Notes: generated by a model not told the origin, from the sequence alone. 64,000 nt of DNA from an uncultured Rhizobiaceae group bacterium (GCA_937930845.1 CALHBJ010000004.1:1-64000); one strand, 5' to 3'. Positions 17,228-26,235 are shown, counted from the first letter of the stretch. Numbers and translations: made by a program.

Positions 17228-18301
17228 GGATTTTTCAGAACTGCTCGTTTTTGCCGTTTTCGGCTTGGCGGGTGCGCGCTTTCGAACCATAACGCGCTTT
17301 GCAGGCGCGCGCTTGCGGGCAGGCTTTTTCTTTGGTTTTTCCGGCTCTGCGAGGGGATTGCCAGACGTATCTTCAAGTTCCTGCAAATATGCGGCGAGGG
17401 CGGATTCATCCGGTTGCGGTACCGTGAAATCGATGGCCGGTTTCTCCACCAGTTCCACAATCCGCTGCACCATGGGGCTTTGCGGATCGATGAGTTGATC
17501 AACCACGGTAAAGTGGTTTGCACCATCCACGCTGACATAATTCGCAGGCGTTCCAAGCATGGACCAGCGCTGGGCCAGATCACGGCTTTGGCGGTGGAAT
17601 TCGTCCGACTCGTCCCCGCCAACCCAGGCTTCGAACTGGTGCAGGCCGTCCGGCATCCAATCCAGCGGGCTTGCTGCTTTGGCCGAGGATTCGTCCATGC
17701 CCAAGGAATCGTTTATCGGGGTTTGCAGCAGGGGCAGCAGATCATACAAGCCGGAAATGCCCATGCCGCTGGCAATCAGATCAGCGGGCAGTCCAGGATG
17801 AATGGTTTCCCAGTCTGTGGCCATGGCGCAGGCCGCCAGGTGTCCGCCTGCGGAATGCCCAATGGCAGTGAGCGGGCGCTTGAACATGTGGTTTGCGACA
17901 ATGCAGGCACGGCGGATTTCATTGATGATACCGGCAATCTTGATGTCCGGGCACAATGTGTAGGATGGCATAATCACCGCGATATCATTGGCGAGCAGTC
18001 CCTTGGCCAAATGGCTAAAGGAACTGCGATCAAGACGCTGCCAATAGCCTCCATGGATGAACATCACCAGCGGTGACTGGCGGGCCTTTCCTTGCTCCGA
18101 GGCAGGCCAGAACACATCCATGCGGTTGCGCAGGGCTGGCCCGTATACGAGGTCATATTGGGCATCGACTTCAGGCAGTTCGCGAAAGGCCATGGCATCA
18201 TTGATATAGGCATCAACCAGGGCATCTGCGCTGGCGACCCGTCCTGAATTGTCATATTCTTTGGCATAGTCGATGGTGCCGTCGAGCAGGGTGTCACTCA
18301 T
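17147..18301 (-). CDS. Alpha/beta hydrolase (arylformamidase-like) with Lys/Pro/Ala-rich tail
   Basis: A 384-residue hydrolase of the kynurenine formamidase/esterase type. The oxyanion motif HGGYW is at about residue 82, the nucleophile elbow GHSAGG at about 148, and the His is in DGANHFTVV at about 263. Formamide or ester hydrolysis is likely; no tryptophan-degradation genes are nearby, so kynurenine as substrate is not supported. From about residue 318 the protein turns into a 65-residue low-complexity tail made of Lys, Pro, Ala, Arg and Ser (KPKKKPARKRAPAKR), unusual for this family. The last 27 codons overlap antisense with the end of cbiB. It is 9 bp downstream of the MOSC gene, so co-transcribed. 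Confidence 0.82.
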   Translation of the reverse strand: MSDTLLDGTIDYAKEYDNSGRVASADALVDAYINDAMAFRELPEVDAQYDLVYGPALRNRMDVFWPASEQGKARQSPLVMFIHGGYWQRLDRSSFSHLAKGLLANDIAVIMPSYTLCPDIKIAGIINEIRRACIVANHMFKRPLTAIGHSAGGHLAACAMATDWETIHPGLPADLIASGMGISGLYDLLPLLQTPINDSLGMDESSAKAASPLDWMPDGLHQFEAWVGGDESDEFHRQSRDLAQRWSMLGTPANYVSVDGANHFTVVDQLIDPQSPMVQRIVELVEKPAIDFTVPQPDESALAAYLQELEDTSGNPLAEPEKPKKKPARKRAPAKRVMVRKRAPAKPKTAKTSSSEKSSAPSKTEKPKSKTKPKKSDAKPNEKT

Positions 18302-18310
18302 CGGGGTTCC

Positions 18311-18826
18311 TTAAAACTCTGTGGCCGGTTGATACTGTGAAACGTCTGCGTCTTCAATCGATTCCACCGTGTCGCCGATTGCCACATGGCCTGCGCTTTC
18401 CACGCTGGCGATGATGCCGCCGTGGCCGCGCATGGCTGTGTAGCCGCCTTCGCCCAAAATGGCTTCCATACGGGAGCAGGGCGCGCATAATCCGGTTCCC
18501 TGGAGAATGGCCGTGCCGATGCGAAACCGGCGATTGCGCAGGCCAAGCAGGTTGATGCCCCGCACGACAATATTTCGGCGCAGATCAGCGGCGATGACTT
18601 CCTCATGTCCGCATAAAGACGCGATGACAGGCAGATGCTCATACTGGATCAGGGAAACGGCACGTTTGCCGGGCCGGGCGCGATGGTCGCCCACCAGCCC
18701 GTTTTCGTTGATTTCTACCCGGTCAAGCGCGACCAGATCCGCCTTCTTTTCGGGGCGCACACCGATCCAGGTGACTTCACCGGGATGCGTGAAGCGCGAT
18801 GTCAGTGTTTCCAGAATTCCCTGCAT
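18311..18826 (-). CDS. MOSC-domain protein
   Basis: A 171-residue stand-alone MOSC domain, a beta-barrel fold found in molybdenum-cofactor sulfurases and in YiiM/mARC-type enzymes that handle sulfur or reduce N-hydroxylated compounds. Recognisable parts are the N-terminal WIGVRPEKKADLVAL, GLVGDHRARPGKRAVSLIQ, LRRNIVVRGINLLGL and the conserved Cys in GLCAPCSRMEAILG. ATG 18826 has a good AGGAG upstream (18833-18837 on minus). It precedes the hydrolase gene by 9 bp. The substrate is not evident. The molybdopterin enzyme SoeA at 32.5 kb is the only Mo enzyme in the window, and no link is implied. Confidence 0.86.
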   Translation of the reverse strand: MQGILETLTSRFTHPGEVTWIGVRPEKKADLVALDRVEINENGLVGDHRARPGKRAVSLIQYEHLPVIASLCGHEEVIAADLRRNIVVRGINLLGLRNRRFRIGTAILQGTGLCAPCSRMEAILGEGGYTAMRGHGGIIASVESAGHVAIGDTVESIEDADVSQYQPATEF

Positions 18827-18859
18827 ACGCGCTCCTGATGGTTCGATTGATTGTGGTGT

Positions 18860-19495
18860 TTACCGACTGCCGACCAATCTTGCCTGAAGGCGACGGATGC
18901 GCGAACTGGCGCGGCCCTCACGCCGGTCGAAGCGCACATGGCGTCGTTGCGAGCGGCGCTCCAGCCGTTCAATGGCGCGCCTGGAGCTCTTGCCGAAATC
19001 ACTGCACCCTTTGGAGACACGGCCGGAAATCTGGAGGATTTTCTTTTCAAGGTCACGCACAAATTCTTTCGAAATCCGACCATGGGTTTTTTCGTGAACA
19101 ACCACACGGGCCAGGAATTTGTCCCATTCTTTGCGCACTTTTGCTGGTGCGCGTCTGGAATTGCGCCAGCGGGGATAGGTGTAGGTGAGTGTTAACAGGA
19201 CATCGGCGCTGGCAATGCGGCATTTTCTGCGTGTGAGTTTGGGTTTGACGTTGCGAACCCGAATGCTGATCCCGGTTGTAGCGATTGCGTGGCCGGTGCC
19301 TCGGACGTTTGGACCGCGCCGGGTTATGGATCGCATCAATTCCGGTCCATTCTTTCCCGTCACGTTGTAATAGCGGGTTTTTTCCTTGATGATCACCCGC
19401 GCCTGGGCCGGTATATATGTGGTCACAGTCATGGCCACCATGGCCAGGGCAAGCAGCCCGTATCGCAGTCCAAATTTACAGATCGCAGATTTCAT
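18860..19495 (-). CDS. DUF922 secreted putative zinc protease
   Basis: A 211-residue exported protein of the DUF922 family. It has a signal peptide (LLALAMVAMTVTTYIPAQA) cleaved near residue 32, then a domain with the zinc-binding HEKTH motif (VVVHEKTHGRISKEF at about 136), which matches HExxH metallopeptidases. The Cys pair (KCRIAS and KGCSDF) could form a disulfide. The last 45 residues are strikingly Arg-rich (ERRSQRRHVRFDRREGRAS), perhaps for binding anionic envelope polymers. It is in the same direction as, and 33 bp upstream of, the MOSC gene. Peptidase activity is inferred from the motif only. Confidence 0.78.
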   Translation of the reverse strand: MKSAICKFGLRYGLLALAMVAMTVTTYIPAQARVIIKEKTRYYNVTGKNGPELMRSITRRGPNVRGTGHAIATTGISIRVRNVKPKLTRRKCRIASADVLLTLTYTYPRWRNSRRAPAKVRKEWDKFLARVVVHEKTHGRISKEFVRDLEKKILQISGRVSKGCSDFGKSSRRAIERLERRSQRRHVRFDRREGRASSRIRRLQARLVGSR

Positions 19496-19622
19496 TTCAC
19501 ACCCTCGCTTGACCGATTTTCACCCTTTGATGTCAGGGTTTAACGAAGTGTGAGGTTTTCAAGGACACGGCAAAAGGTCAATAGAGCAAGGGCATAAAGG
19601 GTTGGCGAAATGGCAAAAAAGT

Positions 19623-20933
19623 TCAACCAGCCTTAATTTGCTGTTGTCCCGAAAGCAGGAAATGCAATGCGCGGGCCATCACTTTGGCGGATTCCAGCAT
19701 GTCATCAATGCCCACAAATTCATCGGCCATATGGGCCAGGTCAAGAATGCCTGGACCATAGGCGATGCAATCGTGAAGGTGGCCAATGCGGGCAATATGT
19801 TTTTGATCATAGGTGCCGGGGGAAATGACATATTCCGGCTCCCTGCCAATGACTTCGCGGATGCCCTGAGACACGGCCTGAACGACAGGGGCATCGCGCT
19901 CGGTCATGGTGGGCAACACTTCCATGATGTCGCGCAGGGCGTAGTCGAAATTTTCGCGGTTGCTGCGCAATCCTTCCAAAATGTCCACGACTTCTGATTT
20001 TACCTGCCTGATATCCTCTTCGATGAGAAATCGGCGGTCGAGGACAAGGCGGCAGGATTCTGCCACATTGGGGCTTGGTAATCCGTCATAGTCATCGGGT
20101 TTACCTGCGCCGCCACGTTCGGCTTCGCCCCCATGGATGGAATTGAGATTCATGGTGGACTGTTTTGCGCCTTCGGGCACGACCGGCATCTGGGTGCGTT
20201 TTTCGGCCAGCTGGGGGTATAATTCGGTCTCAAACGCATGGAGTACCGATCCCATGTGCCGTACGGCGCTGTCGCCCAAAAAGGGCATGGACCCATGGGC
20301 CTGGGTGCCGAAGGTTTCAATTTCGGCCCACCACACGCCGCGATGACCCAGACATACCCGGTCCTTGTTTAAAGGTTCGGGGATGATGACATGGTCAACG
20401 CGGGGTTTTGAGAACAGGCCAAGGGATGCCAGATGGGCAACGCCACCAAATCCACCGGATTCCTCGTCAACGGTTCCTGAAATCTCGATGGCGCCGTAGA
20501 AATCCGGATGCGCTTCGATATAGGCCTCTGCGGCAATGATAGAGGCGGCCAGGCCCCCCTTCATGTCGCACGCACCGCGACCGTAAACCTTGCCATCGCG
20601 CACTTCGCCGCCGAATGGATCTGTTGTCCAGCCATGGCCAACTTCGACCACATCGATGTGTGAATTGAAATGGACAACCGGTCCCGGTCCTTTGCCCTCG
20701 CGCCGCGCCATGACATTGGTGCGGGGATAGGCATCGCTGTCGCCTGGTGTGTCGCGGGCGCGGATGTATTCCACATGAAATCCGCGCTTCTGCAGGCGGT
20801 TGCCGATATATTCAGCGCAAGGCACATAAGCATCCCCAGGCGGATTGATGGTTGGGATGCGGATCAGATCCACCGTCAATGAGACGAGATCCGACTTCTT
20901 ATCGTCTATGCGGCGGTCGACTTCCTGATGCAC
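19623..20933 (-). CDS. M20-family deacylase (ArgE/DapE type)
   Basis: A 436-residue di-zinc amidohydrolase that removes acyl groups from N-acyl amino acids or related compounds. Metal ligands are visible in order: FNSHIDVVEVG (His and Asp), GRGACDMKGG (bridging Asp), TVDEESGGFGG (catalytic Glu and ligand Glu) and the C-terminal LAHMADEFV (His). The start is GTG 20933, preceded by GGAG at proper spacing. The specific substrate cannot be deduced: acetylornithine and succinyl-diaminopimelate enzymes are normally shorter (about 380). It sits 1.2 kb from the taurine aminotransferase gene, so an N-acyl-sulfonate substrate is conceivable but unsupported. Confidence 0.85.
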   Translation of the reverse strand: MHQEVDRRIDDKKSDLVSLTVDLIRIPTINPPGDAYVPCAEYIGNRLQKRGFHVEYIRARDTPGDSDAYPRTNVMARREGKGPGPVVHFNSHIDVVEVGHGWTTDPFGGEVRDGKVYGRGACDMKGGLAASIIAAEAYIEAHPDFYGAIEISGTVDEESGGFGGVAHLASLGLFSKPRVDHVIIPEPLNKDRVCLGHRGVWWAEIETFGTQAHGSMPFLGDSAVRHMGSVLHAFETELYPQLAEKRTQMPVVPEGAKQSTMNLNSIHGGEAERGGAGKPDDYDGLPSPNVAESCRLVLDRRFLIEEDIRQVKSEVVDILEGLRSNRENFDYALRDIMEVLPTMTERDAPVVQAVSQGIREVIGREPEYVISPGTYDQKHIARIGHLHDCIAYGPGILDLAHMADEFVGIDDMLESAKVMARALHFLLSGQQQIKAG

Positions 20934-21276
20934 GGCTTCTCCTACTGGGATTTACCCAAAAGTTGCTTCAACGAGACTTTCACTTTATTGTGAGCAGTTC
21001 AATGGCTGGCAATTGGCAAACTTGTTAGGCTAGTCTTTGGAACCTGTCTTATTGGTTTTGCGTTGCAGGGTGTGACACCTGTCACTTCTTTCATTTCTTG
21101 TTTACGCAAAATTGATTTTGGAACCGTTCTTCGGGCGCTGGTAACTCTCCAGTATCCGTTTTGCGACAAGTTCCATTTGCGCGGCAATGGTCGCGCGCAT
21201 GTAAAAAGCGTCTCTCAGGTGACGTAGTAAAGTGTAACGGGGCAGTTCGGTCAGTCCAACTGGAGGGTAAAATCCC
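20934..21276. other. Divergent intergenic region M20 deacylase - L,D-transpeptidase
   Basis: I find no gene in these 343 bases. It must contain promoters for both divergent genes. The one clear element is a 14-bp palindrome GTGACA-CC-TGTCAC at 21072-21085. A TGGAGG Shine-Dalgarno sits just before the transpeptidase start. Confidence 0.5.
21072..21085. promoter_or_regulatory. Operator-like palindrome GTGACACCTGTCAC
   Basis: Six-base arms GTGACA and TGTCAC flank a two-base centre, 139 bp from the deacylase start and 192 bp from the transpeptidase start. The symmetry fits a dimeric repressor site; the regulator is unknown. Confidence 0.4.
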
Positions 21277-21882
21277 ATGAAGAAGTTATTTATCTCGCTG
21301 GCGATGATCGTCGGCTTGATTTCAATTCCGGCTTTTGCAGCGGAATCAAAATCAAAAATCGTCAAGACGGACGAAGTTGTCAGCACCTATACTGGCAAGA
21401 AAGACAAAGCTTACTGGACCCGCGTTTGGTATGAGAAGCAGGCCAAAAAAGGCAAGCGCTACAAAAAGCGCGTTTATTCTTCCAAGCGCCGCAAATCCAG
21501 CAAGAAACGTTCTTCCTATTCGGGCGGTTCCGGTCGCGTGTTGGCCAAGGTTGATCTGTCTTCACAGACAATGAAAGTCTATCAGGGCGGTCGTTTGAAG
21601 CATTCCTGGAAAGTGTCCTCGGGCCGTTCCGGCTATGGCACACCTACCGGCACGTGGAGAATTCACCGCATGCACAAGGAGTATTACTCCAGGAAATATA
21701 ACAATGCGCCAATGCCTTACGCCATGTTCTACCACCGCGGTTTTGCCGTGCATGGAACAAATGCGGTGAGCCGCCTTGGCCGTCGCGCATCCCATGGGTG
21801 TGTGCGTCTTCACCCTTCCAATGCTGCGAAACTGTTTTCGATGGTGCGCCGCCATGGTGGCACAGTGAAAGTGGTTCATTGA
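21277..21882 (+). CDS. L,D-transpeptidase (YkuD domain), secreted
   Basis: A periplasmic Cys transpeptidase of 201 residues that forms 3-3 cross-links in peptidoglycan or anchors proteins to it. The signal peptide (MKKLFISLAMIVGLISIPAFA) is followed by a very basic linker (about residues 55-85, many Lys, Arg and Ser) that may hold the enzyme on anionic polymers. The YkuD domain has RVLAKVDLSSQTMKVY, SSGRSGYGTPTGTWRI and the catalytic HGTN ... SHGCVRL with the active Cys near residue 175. ATG 21277 has GGAGG at ideal spacing. A strong terminator follows. Confidence 0.92.
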   Translation: MKKLFISLAMIVGLISIPAFAAESKSKIVKTDEVVSTYTGKKDKAYWTRVWYEKQAKKGKRYKKRVYSSKRRKSSKKRSSYSGGSGRVLAKVDLSSQTMKVYQGGRLKHSWKVSSGRSGYGTPTGTWRIHRMHKEYYSRKYNNAPMPYAMFYHRGFAVHGTNAVSRLGRRASHGCVRLHPSNAAKLFSMVRRHGGTVKVVH

Positions 21883-21916
21883 TCGCTTAGCGTGACATAG
21901 CTTTACAGAAGTTTTC

Positions 21917-21950
21917 AAAAGCCCGGTTCGTATGAGCCGGGCTTTTTACT
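21917..21950 (+). terminator. Intrinsic terminator after L,D-transpeptidase
   Basis: AGCCCGG (21920-21926) pairs with CCGGGCT (21937-21943), 10-base loop, then TTTT. It separates the transpeptidase transcript from the tpa control region. Confidence 0.88.
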
Positions 21951-21978
21951 TTTTAGGTTGGCCAAAACCAGGTGCAAA

Positions 21979-22011
21979 CTGGACCTATGGGACTTTCCCA
22001 ACTGGTTCCCC
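21979..22011 (+). promoter_or_regulatory. Putative TauR box upstream of tpa
   Basis: Direct repeats CTGGACCTAT (21979-21988) and CTGGTTCCCC (22002-22011) start 23 bp apart, 115-147 bp before the tpa start codon. The same arrangement occurs upstream of xsc and tauR. As I recall, TauR of Rhodobacter capsulatus binds direct repeats with a CTGGAC-type half-site at its tpa promoter. Confidence 0.6.
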
Positions 22012-22125
22012 AGAGCATCTGTTCACCGGTATTCTTTTCTGATGAAATGATGCCAAGAATGCCAGCGGAGAATCCGGTCTGGTGTGATGCGACGCCTTTC
22101 TATCAGGCACTTCAGGAGAACTCAG

Positions 22126-23514
22126 ATGAACGTTCACTTTGCCGAGAATGATATCAGTCACGTGGTCGAAGCCGACCGGGCCCACGTGTGGCACCACCTG
22201 ACCCAGCACAAGAAGTTCGATGATACCGACCCGCTGATCATCGTTGAGGGCAAGGGCATGCGTGTTTGGAACCAGGCGGGCCGCGAACACCTTGATGCGG
22301 TATCGGGTGGTGTTTGGACCGTCAATGTGGGCTATGGGCGCGTTTCAATTGCCGATGCCGTGCGCGACCAATTGGTCAAAATGAATTATTTTGCGGGTTC
22401 CGCCGGTTCCATTCCCGGCGCGTTATTCGCCGAACGGCTGATTGAGAAAATGCCGGGCATGAGCCGCGTTTATTATTCAAATTCCGGTTCCGAAGCCAAC
22501 GAGAAGACTTACAAGATTGTCCGTCAGATCGCGCACAACAAATATGGCGGCAAGAAGCATAAGATCCTGTATCGCCAGCGCGACTATCACGGCACCACCA
22601 TCACGGCCTTGTCTTCGGGTGGTCAGGATGAACGCAAAGGCCATTACGGCCCGTTTACACCCGGATTTGTCGAAGTTCCCCATTGTCTGGAATATCGCAG
22701 CCAGTGGGGTGAGGTGGACGATTATGGCCTGCGCGCCGCCAATGCGATTGAAGAGGTTATCCTGCGCGAAGGTGCAGACACTGTTGGCGCACTAATTCTG
22801 GAGCCAATCACAGCCGGCGGTGGCGTGATTACACCGCCGGAAGGGTATTGGCCGCGGGTGCAGGAAATCTGCAAGAAATATGATGTGCTGTTGATCATCG
22901 ATGAGGTTGTATGTGGCATGGGCCGCACCGGCACATGGTTTGGCTACCAGCACTACGGCATTGAGCCGGATATGGTGACCATGGCGAAGGGTGTTGCGTC
23001 GGGCTATGCCGCGATTTCCTGCACTGTGACGACTGAAAAAGTGTTCCAGATGTTCAAGGCGGATCCCGATGATCCCATGAGCTATTTCCGCGACATTTCC
23101 ACTTTCGGTGGGTGCACGTCCGGGCCTGCGGCGGCGCTGGAAAACATGCGTATTTTGGAAGACGAGAAGCTTCTGGAAAACACCACGGCCATGGGTGAAT
23201 ACCTGCTTGAAAAACTGGAAGGGCTGAAAGCCAAGCACGACATTATTGGCGATGTGCGCGGCAAAGGTTTGTTCTGCGGTGCTGAACTGGTGTCTGACCG
23301 CGACACCCGCGAGCCTGTGCATGAAAGCATTACCCAGGCGATTGTGGCTGAATGTTTCAAGGCTGATGCCGTTGTCATTGGCGCGACCAACCGGTCGCTT
23401 GCCGGATATAACAACACATTGTGCCTCAGCCCGGCATTGATTTGCACCAAGTCCGATCTGGACGAAGTTGTTACGTCGATTGATGGGGCGATTGCGCGGG
23501 TGACTGCGGCTTAA
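22126..23514 (+). CDS. tpa: Taurine--pyruvate aminotransferase
   Basis: This class III PLP aminotransferase (462 residues) moves the amino group of taurine to pyruvate, giving sulfoacetaldehyde and alanine, the first step of taurine catabolism in the cytoplasm. PLP-site motifs are SNSGSEANEKTYK (about 119), RDYHGTT, the Asp in LLIIDEVVCGMGRTG (about 259) and the Schiff-base Lys288 in TMAKGVASGY. The substrate assignment comes mainly from context: a TauR-like regulator, xsc and soeABC lie within 15 kb, and a putative TauR box precedes the gene. ATG 22126 has AGGAG upstream; the in-frame codon at 22084 does not. A terminator follows. Another omega-amino-acid transaminase activity cannot be excluded. 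Confidence 0.85.
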   Translation: MNVHFAENDISHVVEADRAHVWHHLTQHKKFDDTDPLIIVEGKGMRVWNQAGREHLDAVSGGVWTVNVGYGRVSIADAVRDQLVKMNYFAGSAGSIPGALFAERLIEKMPGMSRVYYSNSGSEANEKTYKIVRQIAHNKYGGKKHKILYRQRDYHGTTITALSSGGQDERKGHYGPFTPGFVEVPHCLEYRSQWGEVDDYGLRAANAIEEVILREGADTVGALILEPITAGGGVITPPEGYWPRVQEICKKYDVLLIIDEVVCGMGRTGTWFGYQHYGIEPDMVTMAKGVASGYAAISCTVTTEKVFQMFKADPDDPMSYFRDISTFGGCTSGPAAALENMRILEDEKLLENTTAMGEYLLEKLEGLKAKHDIIGDVRGKGLFCGAELVSDRDTREPVHESITQAIVAECFKADAVVIGATNRSLAGYNNTLCLSPALICTKSDLDEVVTSIDGAIARVTAA

Positions 23515-23534
23515 TTCAGCTGATTGCCGACATG

Positions 23535-23567
23535 AAAAAAGGCCCGGGATCGTCCGGGCCTTTTTTT
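23535..23567 (+). terminator. Intrinsic terminator after tpa
   Basis: GGCCCGG (23541-23547) pairs with CCGGGCC (23554-23560), flanked by an A-run before and seven T after. The A/T flanks would make it work on both strands, which suits the convergent metallo-hydrolase gene. Confidence 0.9.
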
Positions 23568-23647
23568 GTTTGTTCTGGTCCACGCCGACACCGAAGCAGC
23601 CTTGGCTTTCACGGATGCCGGTGCGGTCTGATACGTGCCGATATACG

Positions 23648-24601
23648 CTACAGCTGGAGCTGATAGCTGGCTGGAATATATTTGAAGCCGCTGCCACGGG
23701 TTTCCACATAACCAACCGCCGGGAATGGCATGTGATAGCCGATAACCGGGATTTTGTCGGAGGCCACCATCGCCAATATTTTTCTGCGCGATGCGGCGGC
23801 GGCGGCTTTGTCGGCATCAAATTTCACTTCCCAATCGGGATAGGCCAGCGACCACACATAGTGGTTGGCGAGGTCGGCCATCAACATGAGCTGTTTGTCC
23901 TCGCTTTCAATCATGAAGACCATGTGACCTGGTGTGTGGCCAAATGCTTCCATGGCTGTGATACCACCGGCTACGGAATCTCCACCTTTGATGAAGGTGA
24001 ATTTTTCGGCCAGCGGTTTCACATTTGCTGAGACCAGTTTTCCAGGGCGGCTTTCTGCGCCTTTGGTGGTCCAGAAATCATATTCGGTGGAACCGGTTAT
24101 ATATCGTGCGTTGGGGAAGGCGGGCGCTCTGTTGTTGGAAATTCCGCCGATGTGATCTGGATGCATGTGAGTGATAACGACAATGTCGATCTGATCAGCG
24201 GTGTAACCGGCAGCGGCCAATGCGGCGGGAAGACTGCCATTTTCACCGCCCAGGCCCGTGTCAAAAAGCACCAGTTCCTTACCGGTATTCACAACAACAG
24301 GAGTGAAGAAGAAACGGGCGGCGTCCACTGGCAGCAGGTTTTCAGCCGACACTTTGTCAAACTCGGCCTTGTCCACATTCATGCCAAATATGTTTTGCGG
24401 GTCAGGCACAGTGCGGGCACCGTCCAGCAATGTGGTGACTTCAAAAGCGCCAAGCTTGAAACGTGAGTAGGGAGTGGCACCAACGCCCTTCATGTCGGCA
24501 GCGCCAAAGGCTGTGCTGGCCGCGAATGGTAGCGAAGCCAGAAGCGGCGCTGCGGCAGAGGCCGCAATCAGTTTGCGTCGTGTGATTGTGAGATTTTCCA
24601 T
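23648..24601 (-). CDS. MBL-fold metallo-hydrolase, Tat-exported
   Basis: A 317-residue metallo-beta-lactamase-fold protein. It opens with a twin-arginine-like signal (TITRRKLIAASAAAPLLASL), implying export of a metal-loaded enzyme to the periplasm. Metal ligands are in ITHMHPDHIGGI (about 145), the HTPGHMVFMIE His (about 225), ADLANHYVW and the C-terminal YHMPFP. This exported subgroup is often annotated as quorum-quenching or beta-lactamase-like, but the substrate is not determined by the motifs. ATG 24601 is the start; a GGAG lies 10 bases upstream. It converges with tpa and shares its terminator region. Confidence 0.83.
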   Translation of the reverse strand: MENLTITRRKLIAASAAAPLLASLPFAASTAFGAADMKGVGATPYSRFKLGAFEVTTLLDGARTVPDPQNIFGMNVDKAEFDKVSAENLLPVDAARFFFTPVVVNTGKELVLFDTGLGGENGSLPAALAAAGYTADQIDIVVITHMHPDHIGGISNNRAPAFPNARYITGSTEYDFWTTKGAESRPGKLVSANVKPLAEKFTFIKGGDSVAGGITAMEAFGHTPGHMVFMIESEDKQLMLMADLANHYVWSLAYPDWEVKFDADKAAAAASRRKILAMVASDKIPVIGYHMPFPAVGYVETRGSGFKYIPASYQLQL

Positions 24602-24728
24602 GGATGTTCTCCGGTGGGGTGGTTAAACTGAATGAATTCGTTATCCGATCACCGCAAAACGGCTAGATTAAGAGACTACAATTCAGGTGACAGATGACGT
24701 TGTAAATGGATGGAATATCTCCGCGGGG

Positions 24729-26084
24729 TCACAGGTCAAAATGGCGGAAAAACGCCATTCCGATTTTGGGATCGCGTCCGGCAAGACCCAGTAAATAGGT
24801 GCTGAAATCCACGGCCTCCACCTTCTTGACCTTGAGTGAAGGATTTCGCGCAGAACAGCGCCACAGGAATTCGAGCTTCTTGTGCTCATATTTGCACAGA
24901 TTGTTTTGCCACAATTGGTATAGGTCAATCATGGGATCATCGGGCTCTCCGCGCCGAAAAAGCGGTGCCAGGCCCGCCATGATGGCGGGGGAAGCGGTGT
25001 CGTGGGTGTTCTTTCCCAGATGATTTACCCCATAAGCGGAATATTTCACCTTGCCGTTCTCATCGAATTTGATTTCTGAACCGGCGCCCAATCCCCAAAG
25101 ATGGGATGGAAAGCTGCCCTTTCCATTTATCTGAAAATGCTTGCGGTCGGCATGGGAAAGTTCCCTCAATGCCTGCCGATAAGCGCGCTGATTGCCCACA
25201 TTGTTGCAATAATAATAGACAAACAGATGTGTGAAATGGGCAATGAAATTGCCATTACGTTTTCCAATCACGGCGTGGCCCTGGTAGTCATTGGTCGGCA
25301 ATTTGCTGGCATCGCGGTAGTGTTTGTCAAACAGGCGGTGGGCCTTTCCGCGCCGCCCAGCCAGTTGCTCGCCGCGCATGGTGATGCAGGGCAACAGGGC
25401 ATATTCATCGAATGGATTGGCGAACACATTGGTGAGCTGGGTTTCTTTCGGCCCTTTGAAGATGAGGTGCACAAGCCCGCGATCTACGCTCTTGATGGCG
25501 CTCGACCAGCGCACACCGCCCACCACGCGGCCGGCCAGCATGAAGACACGGGATTCACCTTTGCCGGATGAGAATGATTTAGCGCTGAAATAGCGGGCCG
25601 CAATTGCGGCACCTGCGGCCAGCAGTGCGGTATCGATTGTCGAGAATTTATCCGCCGATGCTTTCGATCTTTTCCCCGTGTGGGGATTGATGAAATGGGG
25701 ATACCAGCCGCTGGCTGACCGGCGGACTTTGAAGCCGGATTGACGATCGATGCTGAGCAGGTTCGACAGGGTTTTTATTGCCTTTTGTTCCGCATCGGGG
25801 ATCACCCCCAAGGCGTCCCCAATCGCCAGTGAAGCCAGGCCAATTCCTGTGGCTGCGATGGAGGATACGTCGCCTGCGCGGGGCTCTTGTCCAATACGAA
25901 TTGCGTCCAGATATTGCCCGGTTTCCGGCACTCTGAAGTGCTGGTCCATCAATTTGAGCGCATCCACTAGGCGGGCCCGCACAAAGGCGTCCGTGGTTTT
26001 CTTATCAGGAAGGGTTTGGGCTGCTGCAAAGTTCGTCAACGAAGTAATGAAAATCAGAACCCAGAAAAACAGTTGCTTGAGCAT
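24729..26084 (-). CDS. Secreted glucoamylase-like (alpha/alpha-barrel) protein
   Basis: A 451-residue exported protein resembling the putative glucoamylase family (helical toroid glycoside hydrolases such as beta-1,2-glucan-active enzymes). ATG 26084 starts a signal peptide (LFFWVLIFITSLTNFAAA); an in-frame GTG three codons upstream is less likely. Family-like parts are AATGIGLASLAIGDALG, GWYPHFINPHTG, KFSTIDTALLAAGAAIA, DEYALLPCITM, HLWGLGAGSEI and THDTASPAIMAGL. Role in periplasmic glucan turnover is an inference. It is on the same strand as the methyltransferase gene, 151 bp downstream of it. Confidence is moderate in the fold and low in the substrate. Confidence 0.6.
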   Translation of the reverse strand: MLKQLFFWVLIFITSLTNFAAAQTLPDKKTTDAFVRARLVDALKLMDQHFRVPETGQYLDAIRIGQEPRAGDVSSIAATGIGLASLAIGDALGVIPDAEQKAIKTLSNLLSIDRQSGFKVRRSASGWYPHFINPHTGKRSKASADKFSTIDTALLAAGAAIAARYFSAKSFSSGKGESRVFMLAGRVVGGVRWSSAIKSVDRGLVHLIFKGPKETQLTNVFANPFDEYALLPCITMRGEQLAGRRGKAHRLFDKHYRDASKLPTNDYQGHAVIGKRNGNFIAHFTHLFVYYYCNNVGNQRAYRQALRELSHADRKHFQINGKGSFPSHLWGLGAGSEIKFDENGKVKYSAYGVNHLGKNTHDTASPAIMAGLAPLFRRGEPDDPMIDLYQLWQNNLCKYEHKKLEFLWRCSARNPSLKVKKVEAVDFSTYLLGLAGRDPKIGMAFFRHFDL

Positions 26085-26235
26085 GATTATCACCGGGGCA
26101 TTCCAAATTATGATCGTTCGGCTTCGGTGTTATTATATTGTTCGTTCACGTTCCAATCGCGAATTCTTGAGTGACAAAGCAAAAGCAGCTGACATTTGAA
26201 CAGTGATTGTATTGTGTTGTGTCAGATTGCGTTGT

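Noticed and set aside
21102-21200. Short minus-strand peptide before the L,D-transpeptidase (MRATIAAQMELVAKRI)
   Set aside because: It is protein-like for about 30 residues but has no Shine-Dalgarno, no family resemblance, and its upstream frame runs into the transpeptidase coding region.
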